DNA of 64,000 nt from Microcebus murinus (lineage: Eukaryota > Chordata > Mammalia > Primates > Cheirogaleidae), in the NCBI RefSeq assembly GCF_040939455.1, contig NC_134115.1:26996727-27060726 (forward strand). Direction: 5' to 3'. Below, one piece after another: positions 1 through 11,619 of the stretch. Position 1 is the first letter of the stretch, and every line of letters begins with the position of its first letter. Below the pieces are notes generated by a model. That model ran no database searches. It worked only from the letters and a program-made list of their open reading frames with translations, and was not told where the DNA came from. Both the position numbers and the translations under genes were made by a program.

Positions 1-417
1 AATAATGGCATTTCATTATTTCCAAGCCAGTTCACTATATCTCACATCTATTTTTCCCTTTGTGAAAGGAAGTAAAAAGGTAATCAATGAATAATCTGTT
101 AAGAGAGTGGCAGTATCAAGTCTGTTTCACAACATCAAATTATGACAACCTATTATTATTGTGATGAACTGATTCTTGTAATAAGACATTGATGTAGCAG
201 AAATAAAATCCATCATATTAAAATTTCATTTACATGGTCTCACTTAGATGCTGGCTTCTGCCCTCAAATGGTATAATCTTTTTTTCATCTTAATAGTATC
301 TTTGAGCTTTGTAGACCAAGAGCATGCAGCTTGTGAGAGAGAAAGGTTAGAACTACCATATACATTATGAAGAACAACACTATAATGAGTGCAATACAAT
401 GGTGAATTAAATCTTAT
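1..417. other. Unique AT-rich flank, nothing recognised
   Basis: Ordinary AT-rich noncoding sequence before the first L1. No coding pattern, splice signal or repeat that I can name. Confidence 0.5.
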
Positions 418-1214
418 TATGAAAAAATGTTCAACATCTCTAATCATCAGGGAAATGCAAATCAAAACCACAATGAGATATCACTTAACTCCAGTGAGAA
501 GGGCCTTTATCAAAAAGTCCCCAAACAACAAATGCTGGCGTGGATGCAGAGAAAGAGGAACACTCCTACACTGCTGGTGGGACTGCAAACTAGTTCCACC
601 TCTGTGGAAAGCAATATGGAGATACCTCAAAGCAATACAAGTAGATCTACCATTTGATCCAGCAATTCCACTACTGGGCATCTACCCAAAAGATCAAAAG
701 TCACTTTATGAAAAAGATACCTGCACTCGAATGTTTATAGCAGCACAATTCACAATTGCAAAGCTGTGGAAACAACCCAAGTGCCCAACAATTCATGAGT
801 GGATTAATAAAATGTGGTATATGTATACCATGGAATACTACTCAGCTTTAAGAAACAATGGTGATATAGCACCTCTTGTATATTCCTGGATACAGTTGGA
901 ACCCATTCTACTAAGTGAAGTATCCCAAGAATGGAAAAACAAGCACCACATGTACTCACCAGCAAATTGGTATTAACGGATCAACACCTAAGTGGACATA
1001 CAGGAGTAACATTTATTGGGTGTCGGGAGGATGGGAGGGGGGAGGAAGGGATGGGTATATATAATCACAACGAGTAAGATGTGCAGCATTTGGGGGATGG
1101 ACATGCTTGAAGCTCTGACTCTAGGGGGGAGGGGGGCATGGGCAATATATGTAACCTTAACACTTGTACCCCCATAATATACTAAAATAAAAAAATTTAA
1201 AAAAATTAAAAAAT
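418..1214 (+). mobile_element. 5'-truncated LINE-1, ORF2 C-terminus plus 3' UTR
   Basis: This is the last part of an L1 retrotransposon. From about 418 to the stop at 974-976 it reads as the ORF2 C-terminal segment without a stop (about 185 codons). It includes the usual L1 series [50 protein letters not shown] and MEYYSAL. The last 40 residues differ from human L1 and resemble the other two L1 copies in this window. The 3' UTR holds a G-rich tract at about 1017-1061 and another at 1121-1138. It ends in an A-rich tail near 1185-1214. The reverse transcriptase and endonuclease parts are missing, so the copy is dead on arrival. A short tcttatt occurs on both sides (411-417 and after the tail) and may be a decayed target duplication, but this is weak. 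Confidence 0.9.
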
Positions 1215-1356
1215 GTCTTATTCCATGACAGTTAAAAGATTATGGTTCTTTTTAGCCTTGTGGATATTACAAAACAAAGGATTGTGCTTGGGAAGCCATT
1301 TTTAGATTAATGTCAATAGATGTGGTATGAACCAGTGGGGAGATAAACTTGTCCAG

Positions 1357-1703
1357 TGTCTAGTCCATTTTGTGCTGCCATAACATAATACCTGAGCTTG
1401 TGTAATTTATAAAGAACAGAAATGTATTTCTCATAGTCCTGGAGGCTGAGAAAGTTAAGATCAAGTCATGGGCAGGTTAGGGTTTGGTCTGTTTGCTTCC
1501 TAGGTGGCACTTCAAAGGCTGAATCTTGTGGAGGGGAGGAACAGCATGTCCTTATATGCAAAAAAGCAGAAGAGAGGTGAAGCCATGCCTACGAGCCCCT
1601 TTAATAAGGGCATTAATCCATTCACAGGGGCAGGGTAACACTGTGGCAGTCAAGATTAAGTTTTCGACATGTGACTTTTGGGGGACCCATTCAGACCATA
1701 GCA
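1357..1703 (-). mobile_element. MaLR-type solo LTR (MLT1/MST group)
   Basis: Old ERVL-MaLR long terminal repeat in reverse orientation. It begins with a tagtccattttgtgctgccataa-like end, contains the taatttataaagaacagaaatg stretch, and finishes with the ttttgggggacccattcagaccatagca-like end typical of this group. There is no internal retroviral coding sequence. Subfamily not fixed by eye. Confidence 0.75.
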
Positions 1704-1759
1704 GTGAATAAGCACTATTCATTCATTGAGCAAATATAAAGAGACTGCAATATTTAGAG

Positions 1760-1945
1760 CAGGGTCCTCAAACTTTTTAAACGGGGCCAGTTCACTGTTT
1801 CTCAGACCGTTGGAGGGCCGGACTATTGTTTAAAAAAAACTATGAACAAATTCCTATGCACACTGCACATATCTTATTTGAAGTAAAAAAACAAATGGCA
1901 AAAACACCCGCATGTGGCCCACGGGCTGTAGTTTGAGGATGCCTG
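1760..1945. mobile_element. Short non-autonomous hAT DNA transposon with intact ends
   Basis: A 186-bp element with terminal inverted repeats. The left end is CAGGGTCCTCAAACT, and the right end read inward is CAGGCATCCTCAAACT. It is flanked by a perfect 8-bp duplication, ATTTAGAG, at 1752-1759 and 1946-1953, the target-site length of the hAT superfamily. There is no coding capacity, so it must have been moved by a transposase from elsewhere. The exact duplication suggests a younger insertion than the MER5 or MER20 copies in this window. I do not match it to a named human family with confidence; a lineage-specific prosimian family is likely. Confidence 0.85.
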
Positions 1946-1964
1946 ATTTAGAGACTTGTTAAAA

Positions 1965-2225
1965 GGTATAGTTTTGGGTCGTGAGTGCCTGTGTACAAAT
2001 CCCATTACCACTACTTACTATTATAATTCTATGACTTTGGGAAAGTTACTTAATTTCAACTAGCAAAGTCTGTTTTCTTCTCATCTGTAAAAAACGAAAT
2101 AATATCTAATAATAGAAATTATGTCATAATTTTGAAGGTTAAATTCGATGAGGTATATAAAACACTTAGGACATACTAAATATTAGTACATACTAAATAT
2201 TCAATAAATATGAGTTGTTATTGAT
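1965..2225 (+). mobile_element. MIR SINE
   Basis: Diverged MIR with the tRNA-derived core pattern: tgactttgggaaagttactta, then ctcatctgtaaaa, then a tail resembling the LINE-like end (ttcaataaatatgagttgtt). Ancient mammalian repeat. Confidence 0.7.
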
Positions 2226-3084
2226 TTTCAAGATTCTAAGCTTGATGCAAAACATGAAAACCAAATAAAAGGGCATAGCTTGATGGATATAAACCACATT
2301 CCCCCACCAAATTAATAAATAGACCACATTCAATGTACACGCTCCACAAAAGGTTTTCCTTCAAAGTGGATCAGAGCTTCTTTGGAACTCCCCAAACTAG
2401 ACCCCTAACCCCCCCTGTATCAAGCCTAATCATTGCTCTAAACTTGCACCCCCTGAACTGTGAATTCTGGCTCCAGACCATTTTGCTGTCTTTGAGTTCA
2501 GTTCTTGATCCCTCAAGCAATACCATCACTTCCATTTTCCGAGAGGACTCAACACCCCAAAACGACTCAACACCCCAAAACGAAGTCTCCTAAGCCGATG
2601 GAAACTGCTTGCTATGGCTCGTAAAGGCAGCGCGACACAGCTGGCGTGATCATAACAAGGGTGGTGGAACAAAACAGACATCTTTGGGTTGATTTCAGGT
2701 TACTCTTAATCTCTGTAGAAGTTTTAGTCGCACTGCTTTCTCCATAAACAATTTCCATTTTCCCTATTTTTACAAAAGGCTCATTTGTTCTTACTGTGTG
2801 TGTGCCTGTGTTTGGTGTGTTTTTCTTCTGGTAAACTGATATAAATGGTTTCTTGATTTAGGAAGGCTGGTCCTACCTAAATATTGAGAGGGGCAAAGTT
2901 TAGCTAAGTTAACTTCCAGACTTTACTTAGGGGTTTCTCCTTCCTAGCACATCTCACTGTCCTCTTGTTCCCTGAGGAATATTTTGGTTAACTTTTTATT
3001 ATGCATCTGTTTTCTATAGACTGTACCTCTATAGAAAGAGACTATGTCGTGTTACTTTTTTTGCATTGTTCTTCATCGTTTTAT
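2226..3084. other. Unclassified sequence with relatively high C and CpG content
   Basis: No gene or repeat recognised. The part from about 2380 to 2660 is richer in C and CpG than its surroundings (runs such as ccccccc at 2410-2416, and gcgcgacacagctggcgtg). It contains the small tandem repeat listed separately. It could be an old LTR or unidentified repeat, but no ends or target duplication are visible. Confidence 0.35.
2546..2581 (+). repeat. Two perfect copies of an 18-bp unit
   Basis: The unit gactcaacaccccaaaac is present twice head to tail with no mismatch (2546-2563 and 2564-2581). Confidence 0.9.
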
Positions 3085-3205
3085 TGATTCTTTCAATCAA
3101 CAAATATTTATTAATCACTTCCTATATCCTAGGCACTGTGCAAGTCATCAGTCATGCAGCAGTAAGAAAATGGACAGGATTGGGGCTTTTCATAAAGGGC
3201 ATTGT
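3085..3205 (-). mobile_element. L2 LINE 3'-end fragment
   Basis: Resembles the L2 segment with caacaaatatttattaatcac, then a ctaggcactgtgca-like block, then agcagtaag. Diverged and short. Confidence 0.5.
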
Positions 3206-3243
3206 TTGCCAACTTTTTTTTTTGTTTAAAAATGATAACACTA

Positions 3244-3528
3244 GGCTGGGTGTTGGTGGCTCACGCTTGTAATCCTAGCACTCTGGGGGGCTGAAGCAGG
3301 AGGATTGCTTGAGCTCAGGAGTTCGAGACCAGTTTGAGCAAGAGGAAGACCCTGTCTCTACTAAAAATTAAGAAAAATTAGAGGGGTGTGGTGGCGTGTG
3401 CCTGTAGTCCCAGCTACTCGGGAGGCTGAGGCAGGAGGATTGCTTGCTTGAGCCCAGGAGTTTGAGGTTGCAGTGAGCTAGGCTGATGCCACGGCACTGT
3501 AGTCTGGGTGACAGAGCAAAGACTCTGT
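3244..3528 (+). mobile_element. Alu SINE, strepsirrhine type
   Basis: Dimeric 7SL-derived Alu starting at ggctgggtgttggtggctcacg. It has both arms and the right-arm ending gctaggctgatgccacggca typical of lemur and loris Alus. A CTTGCTTG duplication sits in the right arm near 3441-3453. The A-rich tail has become the purine microsatellite that follows. A 7-bp aacacta occurs at 3237-3243 and 3712-3718 and is probably the target duplication, placing the microsatellite inside the inserted unit. Confidence 0.93.
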
Positions 3529-3711
3529 CAAGAAGAAGAAGGAGAAGGAGAAGGAGGAGGAGGAGGAGGAGAAGGAGAAGGAGGAGGAGGAGGAGGAGGA
3601 GGAGGAGGAGGAGGAGGAGGAGGAGGAGGAGGAGGAGGAGAAGAAGAAGAAGAAGAAGAAGAAGAAGAAGAAGAAGAAGAAGAAGAAGAAGAAGAAGAAG
3701 AAGAAGAAGAA
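3529..3711 (+). repeat. Purine-only trinucleotide microsatellite (AAG/AGG)n in Alu tail
   Basis: A 183-bp stretch of only A and G: an AAG start, mixed AGG/AAGG, a long pure AGG block (about 3580-3640), then a pure AAG block (about 3640-3711). It is open in all three frames on both strands, giving apparent poly-Arg, poly-Gly and poly-Glu proteins that are not real genes. Confidence 0.97.
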
Positions 3712-3718
3712 AACACTA

Positions 3719-4690
3719 TATTCTGAAAGCTATATCTTTATTGAAGGAAAGCTTTATCTTTATTTTTATTGTTTTTGTTCTATTACTTCTGAGTGTTTCT
3801 GCACTTAGACGTGAAGCAATGAAGAATAGGTACATAGATGTCTTCTTAGCCTTTGGCATCCTTTAAAATATATTTTCATCTTGAAAATGTATTAGTTGTC
3901 ATCTGCCAAGTATTAATTACTGTTCTTTGAAGTAGCCCTGGTGCAGGGAATAAAGACAAATAGAGCTGATAATTTTACACACATCGTGAAAACGGAGAAC
4001 CATCAGGAGGAGATGAAATTCATAAAATGACATTCTGTTATAAAGCAATTATAATTAGATCTCAACATGTAAAAAGCAAACAAAAACTGTTTCAACAGGA
4101 CTCTCTGAATTTACAGTGGTAAAATTGGTTTAAGCTTACTTTGATCTTCTCACGGTCCTAAAGGAAAAGATAAGCATTCATTTGTACAACATTGAATAAA
4201 AGGAAAAAACAATTCATGTATATGGTTGAAGTTCCATGATAGAATCTTGTTTACATGAAAAAGCCAGCAATTATCTATTAGTGCTGAAATACCTTTTGGA
4301 GTTGGGGGAGAATATGGCTGCTACCTAATCTAAATCCAATGACTAAGGATCGCTTACACCCTTTCCTAAATTTCTAGAGTGAAGAACTTGTTTCTTTGTA
4401 ACTTTCCGTATCCCATTGTACACAGGACAGGGCCATACATTCAGTAAGGAAGTGCAAAATTCTAATAGACTCAGAATAAAGTTGTTTTTATATGGTGATA
4501 GAAACTATGAAGACAGACAAGGAGTAATTATCACTTCATTTACTGGTTGGCAAATATTTTAATTAAGACAAGTATAAGACAAGAAATATACAATATGTTG
4601 AGAAAGTGAAGTCGAATGAGACAGAATCCATGACGTAGAGGTACCTACAGTTTAGGTGCATGCAATTAACATGCATGTTAAGTGTAGTAC
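3719..4690. other. Unique noncoding sequence
   Basis: AT-rich, no coding pattern and no repeat I can assign. Confidence 0.5.
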
Positions 4691-4935
4691 AATGTAGGAA
4701 GACCAAAATGCAGATATGTACAAAGCACTGCAGGACCTGGAGGGGTCATGTGTCAATGCTTCCTGGGTAAGTTAAAGAGGACCTTACAAAGCACAGTGAA
4801 TATTTGGTTTAGATCTAGAGAGATTTTCTATGTGTCGAACAAGACAAAGTTGGACCAAGCATAGAGAATAGCTAGTGCAAAGCCACAGAGGTACAAAAGA
4901 AAGTGGTTTGTGCAGAAGCAGAAGAAATTGAGACA
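4690..4935 (+). mobile_element. Probable L2 LINE fragment
   Basis: Pattern of an old L2 body (gtacaaagcactgcaggacc, then aagaggacc, then caagcatagagaatagctagtgcaaagcc). Strongly diverged, so the assignment is tentative. Confidence 0.4.
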
Positions 4936-4964
4936 TAGAAGTTAGATGGAGCCCAGGTAGTTTG

Positions 4965-5055
4965 CCTTCACAGGATTGTGGTGAAGCTTAAATGAGAATG
5001 TGAGATGGTTAGCATAATAGTACCTGACATATAGCAAATATTCAATGATGATGGT
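4965..5055 (+). mobile_element. MIR 3'-half fragment
   Basis: Matches the MIR end pattern aggattgtggtgaagcttaa, then gcataatagtacctgacatatagcaaatattcaatgatg. Confidence 0.6.
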
Positions 5056-5229
5056 CATTATCCTTTTTTTCTTTAAAAAAACCACTAACACTCGAGCCAC
5101 ACACCATTTCCAGAAACAACCATTTTCTTTTTTCATTTCTTACCTTGTTGTCTTTGCACATACTTTCCCACCTGGAATGGATAAACCCAATCTCCAAATC
5201 CTCAGTCACCTCTTTCTCTAGTAAAGAAA

Positions 5230-5445
5230 TTGTCAAACTTTTTCTGTATAGGACCAAAAGGTAATCACGTTAGGCTTTGAGATCTATATGGTATCTGTAA
5301 CAAGTACTCAATGCTGCCATTGTGGCATGAAAGCAGCCGTAGACAGTACTTAAAGGAATAATTGTGCTGTATTCCAATAAAACTTTAATTACAAAAACAA
5401 GTGTCAAGCCGGACTTGACCTGCAGGCATAGTTTGCCAACCGCTT
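5230..5445 (+). mobile_element. MER20-like hAT-Charlie DNA element
   Basis: Contains the ordered blocks caaactttttctgtatagg, ttaggctttgagatctatatgg, ctactcaa-like, gaaagcagccgtagacagtac, ccaataaaactttaattaca and catagtttgccaacc. These are the body and both ends of MER20. Old, non-autonomous. Confidence 0.85.
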
Positions 5446-5474
5446 TTTGAAAGTTCTCTTAAAGCTCCCAGTCT

Positions 5475-5680
5475 GAGTTGGGTGTCCTTCGAGGTGAGTC
5501 TTTACCCACTCATTTGCCTGTAACAGCACACTGCACTCAGGAAATTATTTATGTCTCTCTTTCCCAACACTGAGAACCGTGAGAATAGAGATTGCGTCTT
5601 GTCTTTTTCATCTCTTTATAACTTTTCCAAGGGTAGGCAAGGTTCATTACTGTTTCTTGAGTGAATGGATGAATTTCATT
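5475..5680 (+). mobile_element. Probable L2 LINE fragment
   Basis: Pattern of an L2 3' region ending in cactgagaaccgtgagaatagagattgcgtcttg and a gagtgaatgaatg-like tail. Diverged. Confidence 0.45.
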
Positions 5681-5689
5681 AACAGGATG

Positions 5690-7030
5690 TTGTACACTGG
5701 CTCTGTGATTCAATTGCTTTTAAAAAATCTGGCTTAAACTGATAAGATTAGTATAAAGTTCAAACTGAGGTCAAATCAGCATGGATTATAGTTGGGAAAG
5801 GCCTGGAGTATCTGCCTCACAGACGCAAAATAGGCATATACTACTCCTTTATGTTTGCTTTAAAATAATTATTTTCCCTACCAAAGAGTATAACTTTTAG
5901 AGGCCATTGAAGTGAAGCAATTCAATGTAAGTAGTTCTTTTATTTTTTAGAAATGGGATGACTCTATTAAATGCAATTTTAAACTTAGTGATATGGGAAA
6001 AATAATTTGGGAAAGAGATATTGATTATTCTTGGAAACACCTGTTAATAGACTTTTGAAATACATAGGAGAAATGCTGTAGAACTCGGATACATCCATGA
6101 CAAGTACCTTAGTGTATCTTCAACATAGCTGAGTAGGGAGGAGGTTGAACATAAGGGTTACCTAAGCTCAAAGAAGATTTGATCTGGAGGAGATATCCGG
6201 CAAACCAGATGACAGAAAATGATCTAATTTAGATACCTCATTTCCAATTTCAGATTATGTTGCAACTGTACTTCTTAATGTTGACTAGAAAAGAGGTAAG
6301 ATTTTGTAGCATCTTTTAATATTTTTATTCATTAAATTGTCTTAACACATAAAAATAAATCAGATATCTGAAATAGCTTCAGATTTCAAATGATTTTGGC
6401 AAAAGTAAGCCCCAAGTGCCAGGCTATGTAGACTTGCATGCTGATTCTAATTTGTGATGACTAATTGATGGCATTTTGTTTGAAAGTTCATTTGTTTCAC
6501 CATTTGAACCTCGCTGGCTTAAAGTTGGCAGAAAGATTTCTGATACACAAACCAGCTTTACTAGTTATACATGGATAATGTATGGGATGCTTTTTTAAAA
6601 CTATCTTTCCCTACTGACTCAAGAGAGTGATTTGAGGGAATAGCATTCTTTTGGACTTTCAATTTTTGCCTCTGCCTGAAAGTTGTTCAGCTGGATAAGT
6701 GATTTATTTTGAAAGAATTCCTCAGTCATTAGTAGTCCATGGTCAGATTTGAGCACAGACTTTATTTTGACATAGACTTAGAAATCTGTGGCTGATGTCC
6801 TTTGAAATGGCAGGCAGGTGCTTTGCCTGCCTTTTCATTCTAGGAACCACTATTCAAGCTCAACTCTTTAATGCCTCAGCCTGAGAGCTTATCTCTCATT
6901 CTCTAGTTACTCTCTTAACCAACTGCCATATGTATTCATTTTATTAAAACACTGCTTTCAGAATACCATCATTTGTTTCAGAGCATGCAATGAATTTTTG
7001 TTGTTTTATCTCATCAAAAGCAAACTCTTC
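5690..7030. other. Unique noncoding sequence
   Basis: AT-rich intergenic or intronic DNA. No ORF of note, no RNA gene and no repeat recognised. Confidence 0.5.
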
Positions 7031-7039
7031 AACTCTTCT

Positions 7040-7450
7040 CTTTAGACTTCTGAAATCTAGTTCCATCCTGTTTACCCAACCCTTGCTTTTGCTCTTTTAT
7101 CTAATTTAAAACACTATTCCTAACAGATGGATATATCTACTGCCCCCTAGGTCTGCCAATACCTTGTTCTTCATCTACGTGCCCTTTTTGCAATAGTCTG
7201 CTCAGATGAATCCTGGCCAACCTCTGAGGTCCTCCAGTTCCCTGAATCCTCTACCTGCCTCTGCCTACCCTGATCTGATCCTTTCCTCATCTTCCTTCCA
7301 ACCCACGTGGGCTTGTTTCAATTAGAAGGAGTTCTAAATTCTTTGAAAACAAAGGTTACTGGCTAGGTTGATCAGCTCATTAGCGTTTCTGCCAGCCTCT
7401 GACACTAGGGACTCAGCTCATGGTTGCTGAGTAAATAGATGGACACAGTC
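7040..7450. mobile_element. Possible L2 LINE fragment
   Basis: C/T-rich stretch with patterns reminiscent of an L2 end (ccttcaactct, cctctgcctaccctg, tgctgagtaaatagatgga). Weak assignment. Confidence 0.35.
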
Positions 7451-7459
7451 TAAACTGGA

Positions 7460-8990
7460 TAAAGTTGCTAGGAGAGAACATGTTATGGGCGAAAATCCAA
7501 AACATTTGAATGAGAGTTTGGCTTGGGAAGGACTCCATTCCATTTATCAGGCAGGGTTCAGATCTACATTTGAAAGTAATATCTGTCAATTTAAAGAATC
7601 TCTAATGTGGATTCAATGAGGTTTGAATGTATTCAGTATTCTGGGATATATACTCTCCATCTTTCTCTTTCTCAGTCTTTCTCTTTATGATATAAAAATG
7701 GGAGTTCTGCATAAATGTATTGTAATATTGGACTCATAGGATTTTAAGTCACTGCATTTCAAATTGTATAATCTCATCCAACATTTTCATTTCAAGCTTC
7801 TCTGACTTAGGTGGTCATAGGTTTAAAGTCAGAATTTAAATTCTGTGTCATTCCTTCTGCTTTGGAAAGAATGTATCCAAAGAGAACCTTGTAGGGGGAG
7901 AAAAGGCCCTAAGTCTTCCCTGGTGAAGTCTGCATTATTTTATATTTAATTCAACAAATACTTTATGTCACTGTGGTACTTTATATAATATTCAGCAGAC
8001 CTTAGGGTGTCAAGAATCATAGTTATTAAGATATGGTTCATAAGATTATCTGATTTCAAGAAAACATTCTATTCTTTAGTGTGAAAATGAAAAGCAAAGA
8101 TTGAAAAGTGTGATTATATGTAAAGGCCTTTTATTTAAAAAAAAATAGATATTACAATAGTATTAGAAAATACGCGCCTTATGAACAAAATCTATTTTCC
8201 CTGGCCAATACCCTCTAGATAAAGGCTATACTATTCTGGCTATAAGAAAAATATAATGGTAGCTGCAAAAATGATCTTTATCTAAATGGAGATACATTTC
8301 ATTGTTGGAGGGCCATGGTTTTATTCTGATTACCAACTGTGCTATTTGTATTTAGAAATATCTTATTGTACTACATTAATGTTGCTGAATGAATTCTCTA
8401 TGAGAAACACATTTTCTTTGTTTGTGATATGAGACTTTATTTTTCCTGCTTCACAAATTAGCCTAGATAGATGTAAATGTAAACATTGGCCAAAAAAAAA
8501 AAAAAAGCTTGTGCATGTTTTCCTTCAACTATTTAAGGCTTATTTTTTTTCTTAAAGAGGAATTTTATTCCAAAGGTTGACTTTAATTTTCTAGACTTGG
8601 TTCTTAGAATCATCTTTTTCCTGAGCAGATACTTTTACATGGTTGGGTTCCTCAAGTGTAAGAGTGTAATAGGATGACTCACATCTAAACTTGTGACTTC
8701 CTGATTTTAAAGACAGGTTCCCTTACATAGTAATGAACCTAATGCTTAAAAATAAAAATTAAATAGAAGTTTCTGTAAGGTGTAATTATTTTACAGTTTT
8801 TAAGACCAAACTGTGTCACACTCTGGACCCTTAAAAATTGTTAAATAAAAATGTGCTTTGATAATCATTACTGATGCATAACACTGCATATCAAGAATTT
8901 TTTGAACATTTGTTCTTAAAAGCAAAGTTTACTAACCTGAATATAGAAAATGTATGTCTGCTAAATAACCTTTGATAATGCCTAAATATC
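7460..8990. other. Unique noncoding sequence
   Basis: AT-rich, featureless apart from an A15 run near 8492-8506. No gene recognised. Confidence 0.5.
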
Positions 8991-8999
8991 ACAAGCCAG

Positions 9000-9260
9000 A
9001 GCTGAAAACAATTTACAAAATTGTTTCTGTCACCTATCTGCTTGAATCCTTTTATAATCTTAGTAGCTGTTTCTCATTAGTTATGGAATTAAGACCAAAT
9101 TTCCCAAGTTATTCTTCAAAGTGTCTCTCTCATTTTTATTAACTTTTCCTATTCTCATTTTTCTATTTTAGCTTTTCTAGGTGGTTTTCCTGAATATTGC
9201 CTTCACTTGAGTTTTGTCTCCACTCATTGTCCTCTTACTTTTAGATTGTTAATTTCCTTT
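9000..9260 (+). mobile_element. Probable L2 LINE fragment
   Basis: L2-like 3' pattern (tgcttgaatccttttataatc, ttatggaattaagaccaaattt, tgtctccactcattgtcctctt). Diverged. Confidence 0.4.
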
Positions 9261-9267
9261 TCTAAAT

Positions 9268-10655
9268 TGATAAAAACATATTTTACATATTTATGGGGTA
9301 TATATGAGTATTTGTTACACATGTACAGAATATGTGATGATAAGATCAGGGGATGTAGGGTGTCCATTACCTTGAATATTTAGCATTTCTATGTGTTGGG
9401 ACCATTTTGAGTCTTCTATTCTAGCTACTTTTTTTGTATTTTTTCTTTCAAGACCATTGAGTATATTCTAGCTACTTTGAAACATACAATAGATTGTTGC
9501 TAATTTTAGTCAGCCTACTCTCCTATCAGATATTGGGGCTTCTTTGTTCAATTTAACTGTATTTTTATACCCATTAATCAACCTCTCTTTTTCCTTTATC
9601 CCACCACACACCCTTCCCAGCCTCTCTGTTAATCCTCATTCTATTTCCTGTCTCTGTGAGATCAACTTTTTTTGCTCCCACATATGAATGGGTACATGTG
9701 GCTTCTGTCTTTCTGTGGCTGGGTTATTTCACTAACATAATGACCTTCAGTTGCATCCATGTTGCTACAAATGACATGATTTCATTCTTTTTTATGGCCA
9801 AATAGTATTCTATTGTGTATTTATACCACATTTTCTTTATCCATTCATCTGTCCGTGGACACCCAGGTTGATTCCATATCTTTGCTCTTGTGAATAGTGC
9901 TGTGATAAACATGTAAGTGCAGGTTTCCCTTTGATATAGAGATTGCTTTTCCTTTGAATAAATACCCAGTAGTGGTATCCTATGGTAGTTCTATTTTTAG
10001 TTTTTTGAGGGATCTACATACTGTTTTCCATAGCTGTTGTACCAATATACATTCCCAACAGTGTATAAGAATTCCCTCTTCTCTACATCCTTGCCGGCAT
10101 CTGTTATTTTTTATCTTTTCAGTAATGACCATTCTAACTGGGGTATGATGATATTTCATCATGGTTTTGATTTGCATTTCCCTGGTGCTTAGTGATGTTG
10201 AGCATTTTTTCATATACTTGTTGTGTGGCAATTTGTATGTCTTCTTTTGAGAAGTGTCTATTCGTGTCCTTAGTCCACTTTTCAATGGGATTAATTCTTT
10301 TTCTTTTTTTTTTATTGTTATTTGAGCTCCTTGCATATTCTGGATATTAATCCCTTATTGGATGAATAGATTGCAAATATTTTCTCCCATTCAACATGTT
10401 GTCTCTTCACTCTGATTGTTTCCTTTGCTGTCCAGAGGATTTTTGGTTTAAAATGTTTATTTTTGTTATAGTTGTTTGTGCTTTCGAGGTCTTAGCCATG
10501 AAATCTTTGCCTAGACTGATGTCTTGATGTATTTTCTTTATTTTTTTTCCTAGCAGTTTTATAGTTTCAGGTCTTATTTTTTGTATACAGGGGAGATAGT
10601 GGTCCATTTTCCTTCCTCTGCATATGGTTATCTAATTTTCCTAGCACCATTAAAG
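9268..10655 (-). mobile_element. Old LINE-1 fragment (ORF2 C-terminus and 3' UTR)
   Basis: Reverse-oriented L1. The 3' UTR is at 9268-9480 (tttacatatttatggggtatatat-type end of L1M families). The ORF2 C-terminus is at 9700-10650, split by frameshifts into pieces at 9724-9912 ([18 protein letters not shown]), 9980-10336 ([23 protein letters not shown], then [18 protein letters not shown]) and 10407-10607. It has diverged more than the lemur-type L1s and lacks reverse transcriptase. Confidence 0.9.
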
Positions 10656-11615
10656 ACAGTGAACTTGCTAAAAAATTTATTCTGTAACTCTGTCTCTTTC
10701 ACCAAAACTTGACCTTACTGATTAAAGAGAGGCATTTACCCCTTTTGCTACACCTTTTCCAAAGCAGGCAATTTCTTCTTTGTTTCTTTTGCTGCAAGCC
10801 TTTCTCTTCCTGACCCCTATCATCCTAGCCTCCATAAAATTAACTTAAGACCTGTATTTGCAAACATGCTAAATTATACTTGCCTTTTCATTTATTTATT
10901 TTATGGGAAGCTACTAAAAGATAAAGTTTAGGTCAGCTTTAGTTGCTATGAAGATTGCCCAGTACAGCACACTTCATGAACCTAGTACATTCTTTTGGTC
11001 ATGATGATAAAGAATTAACTAAATGAGTTTTAAGAACTTAGTCCACTTTTGATGTCTAATCATAATGTTGAAGTAAGCTTTCGTTAATTTACTAACAGCT
11101 AGAAAAATCAGAAAGGAAAATAGTTGATGATATTTGATCTTTTACTTTGGTACCAATATTACCTGAATGTGATACTGCTGCTGTCAGTTACACTAAATTA
11201 AAACGAAGTATTCCTAAGGCAGCTCAGCATGTGATTGTTTCTTTAAAAAAAGCACTTCTCTCTAGAACATCTAAAGTTTTTGTACTACCTGACCTTTTCC
11301 TACAGAATCTATTCTGATTCATTCATATAGTACTTAGAACTTCCTACATGATAGTATTTATAATTTTCCTAAATGATTTGAGAGTCCACAATTCCGTTGA
11401 GGAAGGCAAAACATTCACATATGAAGCAGTTACATCTTTATATAAGAAACCATATCGTTAAGTACCCAACTGAGTTCAAGAGATGTAAATACAGAGAAGG
11501 GATGCACTGAAGTGTTTAGGGGAGAGTTTCATTGAGAAGATCAATTTGAACTGGAGCCCTGCAGGAGAGGAGGAACGGATGAGAAGAGCCCACTGGTAAA
11601 GGCTCAGCAATGCCC
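10656..11615. other. Mostly unique noncoding sequence
   Basis: No gene recognised. The part at about 11460-11590 has a faint L2-like pattern (gatgcactgaagtg, ggagccctgcaggagagg). Confidence 0.4.
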
Positions 11616-11619
11616 GAAA

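Noticed and set aside
3486..3866. 126-residue ORF rich in arginine, and overlapping poly-Gly/Glu and poly-Ser/Pro ORFs
   Set aside because: Produced by the purine microsatellite in an Alu tail, which is open in every frame.
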